Shown here one piece after another: positions 25,755-33,706 of a DNA stretch of 64,000 nt (its first letter is position 1; every line of letters starts with the position of its first letter). The stretch covers positions 188,127 through 252,126 of the forward strand of contig NZ_RCYZ01000003.1 of NCBI RefSeq assembly GCF_006439025.1. Direction: 5' to 3'. Under the pieces are notes generated by a model, which worked only from the letters and a program-made list of their open reading frames with translations, was not told where the DNA came from and ran no database searches. The position numbers and the translations under genes were made by a program. Origin of the DNA: Hymenobacter nivis. GTDB lineage: Bacteria; Bacteroidota; Bacteroidia; Cytophagales; Hymenobacteraceae.

Positions 25755-26390
25755 ATGCAACTCCTCTCGATTAACGTTGGCCAGCCCCGCTTGCTTAACT
25801 GGAACGGCCGCGAAATCAGAACCGCCATTTTCAAGCAGCCCGTGGCTGGCCCGGTGGCGCTGGCCGGGTTCAACCTAGCCGGCGACGCGCAGGCCGACCT
25901 GCGCGTGCACGGCGGCCCCGACAAGGCCGTGTACGCCTACGATGCCAGCCACTACGCCGCGTGGCGGGGGCTGCTGCCCGCCTGGCAGGACTGGGGCCCC
26001 GGGCTGTTCGGTGAAAACCTGACCACGGAGGGCCTGCTCGAAACGCAGGTGCGCGTGGGCGACGTTTTTGGCCTGGGCACGGCGCAGCTGCGGGCGGTGC
26101 AGCCCCGGCAGCCCTGCTACAAGCTCAACGTGCGCTTCGACGACGGGGGCATGGCCGCGCACTTTGCCCGCGCCGCCCGCCCGGGCATTTATTTCCGGGT
26201 TGAGAAGCCGGGCACGGTGCAGGCCGGCGACGCATTCACCCTGCTCGAAGCGGCGGCCACCACCATCACCATTCAAGACGTCTGGCAATTACTAACCGCG
26301 CGCACCATTGCCCCCGACCGCCTGGCCGACGTGCTGGCCCTACCCCACCTGCCCGCGGAGGTGCGCCGCTACCTCGGCGGCCAGGCGTAG
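25755..26390 (+). CDS. MOSC domain-containing protein (YiiM-like)
   Basis: A 211-residue MOSC protein starting at the ATG at 25755 (MQLLSINVGQPR). Conserved elements are DLRVHGGPDKAVYAYD, GPGLFGENLTTEG, RVGDVFGLGTAQLRAVQPRQPCYKL with the conserved Cys, and a 3-alpha C-terminal segment. YiiM-type proteins use a molybdenum cofactor to reduce N-hydroxylated compounds. It lies 92 bp after the hydrolase and may share its transcript. It ends before the right-hand degenerate repeat. Confidence 0.88.
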   Translation: MQLLSINVGQPRLLNWNGREIRTAIFKQPVAGPVALAGFNLAGDAQADLRVHGGPDKAVYAYDASHYAAWRGLLPAWQDWGPGLFGENLTTEGLLETQVRVGDVFGLGTAQLRAVQPRQPCYKLNVRFDDGGMAAHFARAARPGIYFRVEKPGTVQAGDAFTLLEAAATTITIQDVWQLLTARTIAPDRLADVLALPHLPAEVRRYLGGQA

Positions 26391-26429
26391 TAAGTAACGC
26401 ATTGACGCAGCATCTTTTACTTCAACTGT

Positions 26430-26514
26430 CCCACACCTTTTGATGCGCTCCAATCGGAGCAACGACGCGGGAGAGGTGCTTCGGCAGGCGCAGCACAACC
26501 ACCTTTTTGACGGT
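26430..26514. repeat. Degenerate dispersed repeat, right boundary copy
   Basis: Positions 26430-26453 are a direct match and 26457-26514 an inverted match to parts of the copy at 23189-23276. Differences are mainly transitions. Together the two copies bracket the NmrA/AraC remnants and the TetR-hydrolase-MOSC genes. Confidence 0.5.
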
Positions 26515-26540
26515 CTGCTTATTTTACGCTCAACTACCTA

Positions 26541-26620
26541 GCCCGCCCCCTTTTGGTCACAACAGGGCCCCCGGCTGCGTATGCTGCCGGGGGCCCTGTT
26601 GTGACCAAAAGGGGGCGGGC
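26541..26620. terminator. Very long perfect hairpin (35-bp arms)
   Basis: Arms 26541-26575 and 26586-26620 are perfect reverse complements with a 10-base loop, containing CCCCCTTTTGGTCACAACAGG. It lies between the accessory segment (+) and the convergent GH43 (-) and can terminate both. The arm length is far beyond what termination needs. Confidence 0.75.
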
Positions 26621-26629
26621 AGTTCGGCC

Positions 26630-27628
26630 TTATTTCAGGGGCTGGGCGGCCACGCCTTGGGTGGTGATTTTGACGGGCAGGATGCGGCCGGCCTTGTCGA
26701 AGTGCATCTCGTCGATGCATACCTCGCGGTGGTTGCCGTCGGCGTCGCCGAGCGGGTGGCGGTGGTAGGCAATGTACCAGCGGTCGGTTCCCGGCACCTG
26801 GATGACGGCGTGGTGGCCGGCCCCGGTGCCCACTTTGAGGTCTTGGGCCAGGATTTTACCCACCCGCTGGAACGGACCGAACGGCGAATCGCCCACGGCG
26901 TAGGCCACCGAGTAGTCGGGGCCCGTCCAGCCGCCTTCGCTCCACATGAAGTAGTACTTGCCCTGGCGGCGGAACATCACGGGGCCCTCCACGTAGCCCT
27001 GGGGCGTGATGGACTTGAACGTGGTACCGTCGGCGAAGGGCACGAAGCCCGTGAAATCGGCCTTGAGCTGGGCAATGTTGCAGTGCCCCCAGCCGCCGTA
27101 GATGAGGTAGTATTTCCCGTCGGCGTCCTTAAACACGAACTGGTCGATGGGCTGGGCCCCGTGCTCCACGGTGCCCACCAGCGGCTTGCCCAGGTAGTCT
27201 TTGAAGGGCCCGGCCGGGTTGTCGGCCACGGCCACGCCGATGCCCCCCGGCGGCTCGTTGGGCTTCTCGGGGTGGTAGTCGTTGGCCCCAAAAAACAGGT
27301 AGTACTTCCCGCCCTTCTCCACGATGGCGGGGGCCCACATGGCGCGGTGGGCCCATTTCACGCGGGCCGTGTCGAGCACGTGCGGATGCTTGGTCCAGTG
27401 CACCAGGTCGGGCGACGAAAACGCATCGAGGTACACCTGCTGGTTGTAGGGGGCCGAAAAAGTGGGATAAATCCAGTATTGCTTCCCGAAGATGGCCGCC
27501 TCGGGGTCGGCGTACCAGCCGGGAAAAATGGGGTTGTGGGCCGCCCGGGCGGGCGGGGGCGTAGCCTGTTGAGCCCGGGCGGCGGCAGGGGCGGCCAGCA
27601 GGGCAGCCAGCAAAAGCGCGTGTTTCAT
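26630..27628 (-). CDS. Glycoside hydrolase family 43 (secreted)
   Basis: A 332-residue GH43 enzyme starting at the ATG at 27628 (MKHALLLAALLAAPAAARAQ signal peptide). Features are NPIFPGWYADPEAAIFGKQYW (base Asp), MWAPAIVEKGGKYYLFFGAND, PIDQFVFKDADGKYYLIYGG (pKa Asp) and GYVEGPVMFRRQGKYYFMWSEG (acid Glu). GTGAGHHAVIQ and YHRHPLGD near the C-terminus include the metal-binding His. The set resembles arabinofuranosidase/galactan-type GH43 members. It is divergent from the sialate O-acetylesterase-like gene across 186 bp. Confidence 0.88.
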   Translation of the reverse strand: MKHALLLAALLAAPAAARAQQATPPPARAAHNPIFPGWYADPEAAIFGKQYWIYPTFSAPYNQQVYLDAFSSPDLVHWTKHPHVLDTARVKWAHRAMWAPAIVEKGGKYYLFFGANDYHPEKPNEPPGGIGVAVADNPAGPFKDYLGKPLVGTVEHGAQPIDQFVFKDADGKYYLIYGGWGHCNIAQLKADFTGFVPFADGTTFKSITPQGYVEGPVMFRRQGKYYFMWSEGGWTGPDYSVAYAVGDSPFGPFQRVGKILAQDLKVGTGAGHHAVIQVPGTDRWYIAYHRHPLGDADGNHREVCIDEMHFDKAGRILPVKITTQGVAAQPLK

Positions 27629-27814
27629 GCGGCGTGGAAAGGGGAAGGAATGGGGCCCCAAGGTATTCACCACGATTCGAAAAGCCCCCGGCGGGGCCCC
27701 GGCGCGGGGCCGGCCGCTATGCGTTTTGGTCAAAAAAATACCAGTATTATTCTGCCTGCCTGGCCGATCTTCGCCCGGGCTTAGTGCCCGCTCTTCGCCC
27801 CTAGCCCGCCCGCC

Positions 27815-29812
27815 ATGCCCACCCACCGTTTGCGCCTGCTTCCTTTCGTTTTGCTGGGCCTGGCCGCGCCCGCCGCCCGCGCCGCCGTGCGCCTGCCCGC
27901 GCTGGTGGGCAGCCACATGGTATTGCAGCGCGACCGGCCAGTGCCGGTCTGGGGCTGGGCCGCGCCGGGCGAAAAAGTAACCGTCACGTTCCGGGGCAAG
28001 GCCTACCCGGCCACGCCCGGCGCGGGCGGCCGCTGGCAGGCCACGCTGCCGGCCACGCCCGCCGGGGGCCCCTACGCCCTAGCGGTGCAGGGCAGCAACC
28101 GCATCGAGCTGACGGACATCCTGGTGGGCGACGTGTGGCTGGCCTCGGGGCAGTCCAACATGCAGTTCAAGGTGAAGGACAGCAACGTGGGCGGCTACCA
28201 GCCCACCGACAACGCCGACCAGGAAATTGCGGCCGCCAACTGGCCCAAAATCCGCGTGTTCACCGTGAACCAGGCAGTGGCCTACCGGCCCCAGGCCGAG
28301 GCCGCCGGCAGCGGCTGGCAGGTGTGCAGCCCGGCCACGGTGGCGCAGTTTTCGGCGGTGGCGTACTTCTTCGGGCGCGCCCTGTACCAGCAGTACCAGG
28401 TGCCGATGGGCCTGCTGGTGAGCAGCTGGGGCGGCACCCCGGCCGAGGCCTGGGTGAGCGCCGCGGGCTTAAAAGCCTTCCCCGAGTTTGGCAAAACGGT
28501 GGCCGACTTTGCCAGCCGCCCCACCGACCTCGCCGCCGACCAGCAGGCCTTCGCAGAGCAGCAACGCACGTTTTCTCAAAACCTGGCCGCCCACGACCAG
28601 GGCTACCTGCCCGGCGGCAAAACCTGGGCCAGCCCCGATTTCGACGCCCGCGCCTGGCCCACCATGGCCGTGCCCGGGGCCTGGGAAAGCGCCCCGGCCC
28701 TGGCCGACTACGACGGCGTGGTGTGGTTCCGCAAGGAAATTGAGCTGACCGCCGCCGACGCCGGCCGCGACCTAACCCTGGCCCTGGGGCCCATCGACGA
28801 CGCCGACAGCACCTGGTTCAACGGCGTGAAGGTGGGCGGCACCACCGGCTACGACCAGCCCCGCACCTACCGCGTGCCCGCCGCCCTGGTGCACCCGGGC
28901 CGCAACGTGGTGGCCGTGCGCGTGGTGGACACGGGCAGCGGCGGCGGCCTGATGGGGCCCGCCGAAGCGCTGCGCCTCACCACGCCCGGCCGCACGCTAG
29001 CCCTGGCGGGGCCCTGGCAGTACCAGCCGGGCGTGGCCCCCGGCCTGGTGCCCAAGCCGCCCGTGGCCGGTGGGGCCCAAAACGCCCCCACGGCCCTCTA
29101 CAACGCCATGATTGCTCCACTCGAACCGATGGCTTTCAAGGGCGTCATCTGGTACCAGGGCGAGAGCAACGCCGGCCGCGCCGCCCAGTACCGCACCCTG
29201 TTCCCGGCGCTCATTGCCGACTGGCGCGCCCACTGGGGGCCCCAGTTGCCGTTTTTGTTCGTGCAACTCGCCAACTTCCAGCCCGCCCAGCCGCAGCCCA
29301 CCGAGTCGGCCTGGGCGGAGCTGCGCGAAGCCCAGGCCGGGGCCCTAAAACTGCCCCGCACCGGCATGGCCACCGCCATCGACATCGGCAACCCCGCCGA
29401 CATCCACCCCCACAACAAGCAGGAAGTGGGCCGCCGCCTGGCCCTGGCCGCCCGCCACGCAGCCTACGCCGATAACCAGGTGGTGTACAGCGGCCCCACC
29501 TACGCCAGCCAGGCCGTCGCGGGCCCCACCATCCGCCTGAAATTCGCCCAAACCGGCGCGGGCCTGCAAGCCAAGGGCGGGGCTCCGCTGCAAGGCTTCG
29601 CCGTGGCCGGAGCCGACCGTCAGTTTCACTGGGCCACGGCCAAGTTGGTAGGCAACGAGGTGGTGGTGCAGAGCGCGCAAGTGCCCGCGCCCGTAGCCGT
29701 GCGCTACGACTGGGCCGACAGCCCCAACGGCAACCTATACAACAAGGAAGGCTTGCCCGCCGTGCCCTTCCGCACCGACACCTGGCCGGGCACCACGGAG
29801 GGCCGCAAGTAG
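27815..29812 (+). CDS. Sialate O-acetylesterase family protein (SGNH carbohydrate esterase)
   Basis: A 665-residue secreted esterase with a signal peptide at about residues 1-23. GDVWLASGQSNMQ (about 107-119) carries the catalytic Ser, and GVIWYQGESNA is the second block. DIGNPADIHPHNK supplies the Asp/His pair. Between blocks one and two is an inserted GH2-like beta-sandwich (WFRKEIELTAADAG to NVVAVRVVDTG). The family is named after sialate deacetylation, but among mannanases it more likely removes acetyl groups from acetylated mannan; this is inference from context. Confidence 0.87.
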   Translation: MPTHRLRLLPFVLLGLAAPAARAAVRLPALVGSHMVLQRDRPVPVWGWAAPGEKVTVTFRGKAYPATPGAGGRWQATLPATPAGGPYALAVQGSNRIELTDILVGDVWLASGQSNMQFKVKDSNVGGYQPTDNADQEIAAANWPKIRVFTVNQAVAYRPQAEAAGSGWQVCSPATVAQFSAVAYFFGRALYQQYQVPMGLLVSSWGGTPAEAWVSAAGLKAFPEFGKTVADFASRPTDLAADQQAFAEQQRTFSQNLAAHDQGYLPGGKTWASPDFDARAWPTMAVPGAWESAPALADYDGVVWFRKEIELTAADAGRDLTLALGPIDDADSTWFNGVKVGGTTGYDQPRTYRVPAALVHPGRNVVAVRVVDTGSGGGLMGPAEALRLTTPGRTLALAGPWQYQPGVAPGLVPKPPVAGGAQNAPTALYNAMIAPLEPMAFKGVIWYQGESNAGRAAQYRTLFPALIADWRAHWGPQLPFLFVQLANFQPAQPQPTESAWAELREAQAGALKLPRTGMATAIDIGNPADIHPHNKQEVGRRLALAARHAAYADNQVVYSGPTYASQAVAGPTIRLKFAQTGAGLQAKGGAPLQGFAVAGADRQFHWATAKLVGNEVVVQSAQVPAPVAVRYDWADSPNGNLYNKEGLPAVPFRTDTWPGTTEGRK

Positions 29813-29851
29813 CCCGTAGCATGGGCGTTGCGAGTCCGCACGGTTGAACAA

Positions 29852-29969
29852 GCTCAACGCACTACAGCGCGGACTTTGTGGTCCGCGGCGCTGCCCGGTC
29901 GCCCAACGATAATCGACAGGACGAAGCGAGAGCCGCGGACCACAAAGTGCGCGCTACAGCGCGTTGAGC
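29852..29969. repeat. Palindromic repeat with imperfect 41-bp arms
   Basis: Arms 29852-29892 and 29929-29969 pair with about five mismatches and share the core GACTTTGTGGTCCGCGG. The loop side contains CGACAGGACGAAGCGAG, also present in the repeat at 59177-59300. It lies between the esterase and the convergent AraC gene. Confidence 0.75.
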
Positions 29970-29975
29970 CGCTAT

Positions 29976-30851
29976 TCAAATGAAAATGCGGGTGCCCGAG
30001 AAGTTGCCGCGGAACTCCTTGGGTGTGCAGCCCTTGCGCTTTTTGAAGGTGCGGTTGAAGTTGGAAATGTTGTTGAAGCCGCACTTATAGGCCACTTCGG
30101 CCACGTTGTGGGTGGTTTCGATGAGCATGCGCGTGGCGTGGCCCAGGCGAATTTCGTTCAGGCTGTCGATGAACGTGCTGCCGATGCGCTTTTTGATGAA
30201 GCGGCTGAACGAGGCCACCGGCATATTGGCCACCTTGGCCACCTCCGTGAGCGTGACGGCGCGGCTGTAGTGCAGGTTCATGTACTCAAACACCTTCTCG
30301 ATGCGGCGGCTGTTGTAGTTAAGTTGCTCGTGGTTGGAGCTGGCGTCGGAGAGCGTGCGCATGTTGCGCGACGTGGACAGGTCGTGCAAGATGGAGAGCA
30401 GTTCCAGCACCGAGTCGAACCCGTTTTTCTGGCCCAGCGCCAGGATGCGGGGCTGGAGCCGCTCAATGGTGTCGCGCGAGAACAGGATGCCCCGCTGCGC
30501 CTTCTCAAACATCGTTTTGATGAAGCTGAGCTGGTTTTTGCGCAAAAACCGCTCCTCAAACAAGTCCTGGTGGAACTGGATGGTGAGCTCCCGGATGTCC
30601 TCGGTTTCGCATTTGTGCGTGAACCAGGCGTGGTACAGGTTGGGCCCCACCAGCACCAGCTCCAAATCGTCGATGGCCTCGATGTGGTCGCCCACGATGC
30701 GTTTGGCACCCTTGGCGTTTACGATCAGATTTAACTCGTACTCCTCGTGGAAGTGCAGCGGGAAGTCGAACTTCTTCTTAATGCGGGAAAATAGCGTGAA
30801 GCAGTCGCTTTGGGTGAGCGGCGTGATTTCACGCATGATGTCGGGCTTCAT
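29976..30851 (-). CDS. AraC family transcriptional regulator
   Basis: A 291-residue AraC/XylS regulator starting at the ATG at 30851 (MKPDIMREITPL). The N-terminal cupin sensor includes FPLHFHEEYELNLIVNAKG. The C-terminal double helix-turn-helix comprises VTLTEVAKVANMPVASFSRF and NVAEVAYKCGFNNISNFNRT, ending KGCTPKEFR. It is divergent from the GH5 mannanase gene and therefore the likely activator of the mannanase-symporter-epimerase operon; the inducer is presumably a manno-oligosaccharide. Confidence 0.92.
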   Translation of the reverse strand: MKPDIMREITPLTQSDCFTLFSRIKKKFDFPLHFHEEYELNLIVNAKGAKRIVGDHIEAIDDLELVLVGPNLYHAWFTHKCETEDIRELTIQFHQDLFEERFLRKNQLSFIKTMFEKAQRGILFSRDTIERLQPRILALGQKNGFDSVLELLSILHDLSTSRNMRTLSDASSNHEQLNYNSRRIEKVFEYMNLHYSRAVTLTEVAKVANMPVASFSRFIKKRIGSTFIDSLNEIRLGHATRMLIETTHNVAEVAYKCGFNNISNFNRTFKKRKGCTPKEFRGNFSGTRIFI

Positions 30852-31151
30852 GGCAGGGCGGGCGGGAGAGTTTGCGTCAATAAAAGTACAGCCGGCGGCG
30901 AAAATTCTATCAGTCCGCAATCCTTTGCCACGCAGGGCAAAAGAACATATTTTATTATCCAGCAGCCCTGTTTGAATATATTAGGGCTTTGGGCGGAGCG
31001 TGATGCTGCAATAGCATACAAATAAATGACCTTATAGTATTACGAATTGCTCATCGATTGCGGGACCTTTGTTTCCTTGGCGCCCGCCAATTTCTGGGCG
31101 TTGTTTTCCCTCGTTTTCATTCCTCGTCCGGGGCCCTCACACGGTTTTTGC
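30852..31151. other. AraC / mannanase divergent promoter region
   Basis: 300 bp, AT-rich in its centre (about 30890-31060), as expected for a regulatory region. No LacI-type operator and no well-spaced TTTG/TAnnTTTG pair could be found by eye. No gene is seen. Confidence 0.4.
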
Positions 31152-32456
31152 ATGAACAAGTTTTTTCGGTGGAGCGGCGCGGCAGTGGTGGGCCTGGCCC
31201 TGGCCACGGGGGCCCTGGGGGCCCCGGCGCCGGCGGGCTTCGTGCAAGCCAAGGGCACGCAGTTCACCCTCGACGGCAAGCCCTACCGCTACATTGGGGC
31301 CAACTACTGGTACGGCGGCTTGCTGGCCACCCAGGGCCCCGCCGGAAAGGCCCGCCTGGCCCAGGAGCTGGACTTCCTCAAGCAGCACGGCGTGGCCAAC
31401 CTGCGGGTGATGGTGGGCGCCGAGGGCCTGAGCAGCGGCTACCAGTACCGGGTGCTGCAGCCGCTGCAGCCCACGCAGGGGCAGTTTGACGAGAACATCA
31501 TGGCCGGGCTCGACTACCTGCTGGCCGAGTTGGGCAAGCGCCAAATGAAGGCCGTGCTGCACTTCACCAACACCTGGGAGTGGAGCGGCGGCCTGGGCCA
31601 GTACCTGGAGTGGAACAACTACACCGGCCAGCCCCTGCCCAAAAACCCCGGCTATACTTGGGACAAGTACCGCGCCTACATCGCGCAGTTCTACGGCTGC
31701 GCGCCGTGCCAAGACGCCGTGGCCACCTACATCCGCTACGTGCTGGCCCGCACCAACAGCCTGACCGGCCAGCGCTACACCGCCGACCCGGCCATCATGG
31801 CCTGGGAAATCATCAACGAGCCGCGGCCCATGCTGCCCGCCGCCAACCCCGCCTTCGAGGCCTGGATGCGGCAGACGGCGGCCCTGGTAAAGTCCATCGA
31901 CCCGAACCATTTGCTGACCACCGGCAGCGAGGGCGTGATGGCCTACGACGGCGACCAAGGCGTATTCGAGCGCCTGCACGCCGACCCGCACATCGACTAC
32001 CTCACCATCCACATCTGGCCTAAAAACTGGGGCTGGTTCCGCGACACGGCCACCGCCCAGGGCTTCCCGGCGGTGCTGGCCCGCACCAAGGCCTACGTGG
32101 ACCAGCACGTGGCCGTGGCCGCCCGGCTGCGCAAGCCGCTGGTGGTGGAAGAGTTTGGCCTGCCGCGCGACGGCCAGGTGTTCACCCTGGGGGCCCCCAC
32201 CGCCCTGCGCGACCAGTACTACGGGGCCCTGTTTGGCATGGCCAAGGGCAACACGCCGGCCAGCCGCGTGATTGCGGGCTACAACTTCTGGGCCTTTGGC
32301 GGGGCGGCGCGGCCGGTGTCGGGCCAGGTGTTCTGGAAGCCCGGCGACGCCTACATGGGCGACCCCGGCGGCGAAGAGCAGGGCCTGAACTCGGTGTTCG
32401 ACGCCGACCAATCGACTTGGGCCGTGATTGACCAGTACACCAAAACGCTCCGCTAA
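31152..32456 (+). CDS. GH5 beta-mannanase (subfamily 7-like), secreted
   Basis: A 434-residue enzyme starting at the ATG at 31152 (MNKFFRWSGAAVVGLALATG) with a signal peptide. It matches GH5 mannan endo-1,4-beta-mannosidases: GTQFTLDGKPYRYIGANYWY at the mature start, NTWEWSGGLGQYL, WEIINEPRP with the acid/base Glu223, and LVVEEFGLPRDG with the nucleophile Glu334. The motif spacing fits subfamily 7. It would hydrolyse internal mannan bonds, periplasmic or cell-surface. It is the first gene of a run of same-strand genes ending with GH28, divergent from AraC. Confidence 0.92.
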   Translation: MNKFFRWSGAAVVGLALATGALGAPAPAGFVQAKGTQFTLDGKPYRYIGANYWYGGLLATQGPAGKARLAQELDFLKQHGVANLRVMVGAEGLSSGYQYRVLQPLQPTQGQFDENIMAGLDYLLAELGKRQMKAVLHFTNTWEWSGGLGQYLEWNNYTGQPLPKNPGYTWDKYRAYIAQFYGCAPCQDAVATYIRYVLARTNSLTGQRYTADPAIMAWEIINEPRPMLPAANPAFEAWMRQTAALVKSIDPNHLLTTGSEGVMAYDGDQGVFERLHADPHIDYLTIHIWPKNWGWFRDTATAQGFPAVLARTKAYVDQHVAVAARLRKPLVVEEFGLPRDGQVFTLGAPTALRDQYYGALFGMAKGNTPASRVIAGYNFWAFGGAARPVSGQVFWKPGDAYMGDPGGEEQGLNSVFDADQSTWAVIDQYTKTLR

Positions 32457-32477
32457 CCCTTCGCTAATCCACCGCCC

Positions 32478-33611
32478 ATGAAGCTGTTCCGCACTTTTGC
32501 GCTGGCCGTCGCGGCCGCCGCGCTGGCCCTGGGGGCCCAGGCGCAAGCCCCGGCGCCCATCGCCGACCCGGCCGCCACGCCCGCCACCAAGCTGCTGCTG
32601 GCCAACTTGCACCGCCTGCTGCCCCGCGGCGTGATGTACGGCCACCAGGACGACCTAGCCTACGGCATCACCCAGGACGCCAAGATGTGGAAGGGCGACG
32701 CCAACCGCTCCGATGTGAAAAGCACCGCCGGCGCTTACCCGGCCGTGTTTGGCTGGGAGCTGGGCCACCTGGAGCTGGATAGCGCCCGCAACCTCGACGC
32801 CGTGCCGTTTGCCAAAATCCGCAGCTACGTGCAGCAGGCTTATGCAATGGGGGCCGTCAACACCATCAGCTGGCACCTGGACAACCCGCACAACGGCAAA
32901 ACCGCCTGGGACACGGCCCGCACCGTGCCGTTCATTCTGCCCGGGGGCCCCGACCACGCCAAGTACGTGGCCTACCTCGACCGGGTGGCCACCTTTTTGG
33001 GCAGCCTGAAGGGACCCCAGGGCGAGGCCATCCCGGTCATCTTCCGGCCGTTTCACGAGCACACGGGCTCGTGGTTTTGGTGGGGCAAAAAGGAGTGCAC
33101 CCCAGCCGAGTTCACGGCGCTGTGGCGCTTCACGGTGGACTACCTGCACAACCAGAAGCAGTTGCACAACCTGATTATTGCCTACTCGGCGTCGGACTTT
33201 GCCGACGAGGCCGACTACCTGGAGCGCTACCCCGGCGACGCCTACGCCGACGTGCTGGGCTTTGACGATTACGTGAACGGCAAGGACGTGGCCAAGTTCC
33301 AGCCCGGCATGGCCCGCAAGCTGGCCCTGCTCACGCGCATCAGCAAGGCCCACGGCAAGCTGCCGGCCGTCACCGAAGTGGGCTACGACGGCGTGCCCGA
33401 CCCCGCCTGGTGGACGAAAACCCTGCTCCCGCTGCTCAAGCAATACCCCGTGTCGTACGCCCTCACCTGGCGCAACGGCGACCCGGTGCACTTCTTCACC
33501 GCCCACCCCGGCCAGGCCAGCGCCGCCGATTTCAAGCAGTTCTTTCAGGACAAGCGCACCCTTTTCGCCAACCGCCTGGGGCCCCTGCGCCTCTACACCA
33601 AGCCGATTTAG
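32478..33611 (+). CDS. GH26 beta-mannanase/mannobiohydrolase, secreted
   Basis: A 377-residue GH26 enzyme with signal peptide (about residues 1-23) and no T9SS tail, unlike the GH26 at 21373, so it is probably periplasmic. RGVMYGHQDDLAYG opens the barrel; the acid/base Glu194 is in FRPFHEHTGSWFWWG and the nucleophile Glu300 in PAVTEVGYDG. ISWHLDNPHNG is also conserved. The compact form resembles GH26 enzymes that release mannobiose, which would feed the epimerase-phosphorylase pair downstream. It lies 21 bp after the GH5 gene. Confidence 0.93.
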   Translation: MKLFRTFALAVAAAALALGAQAQAPAPIADPAATPATKLLLANLHRLLPRGVMYGHQDDLAYGITQDAKMWKGDANRSDVKSTAGAYPAVFGWELGHLELDSARNLDAVPFAKIRSYVQQAYAMGAVNTISWHLDNPHNGKTAWDTARTVPFILPGGPDHAKYVAYLDRVATFLGSLKGPQGEAIPVIFRPFHEHTGSWFWWGKKECTPAEFTALWRFTVDYLHNQKQLHNLIIAYSASDFADEADYLERYPGDAYADVLGFDDYVNGKDVAKFQPGMARKLALLTRISKAHGKLPAVTEVGYDGVPDPAWWTKTLLPLLKQYPVSYALTWRNGDPVHFFTAHPGQASAADFKQFFQDKRTLFANRLGPLRLYTKPI

Positions 33612-33622
33612 CCCGTTCTTTT

Positions 33623-33656
33623 AAGCCGTTCCGCGCGCCCTGCGGAACGGCTTTTT
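33623..33656 (+). terminator. Intra-operon hairpin after GH26
   Basis: Arms AAGCCGTTCCGC (33623-33634) and complement (33642-33653) are followed by TTTTT. It could terminate or attenuate transcription before the symporter gene. Confidence 0.65.
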
Positions 33657-33706
33657 CAACAAGCCCCCAGCCAATAACCCTTGGCCGCCGGCTTACCATT
33701 TCCCTG

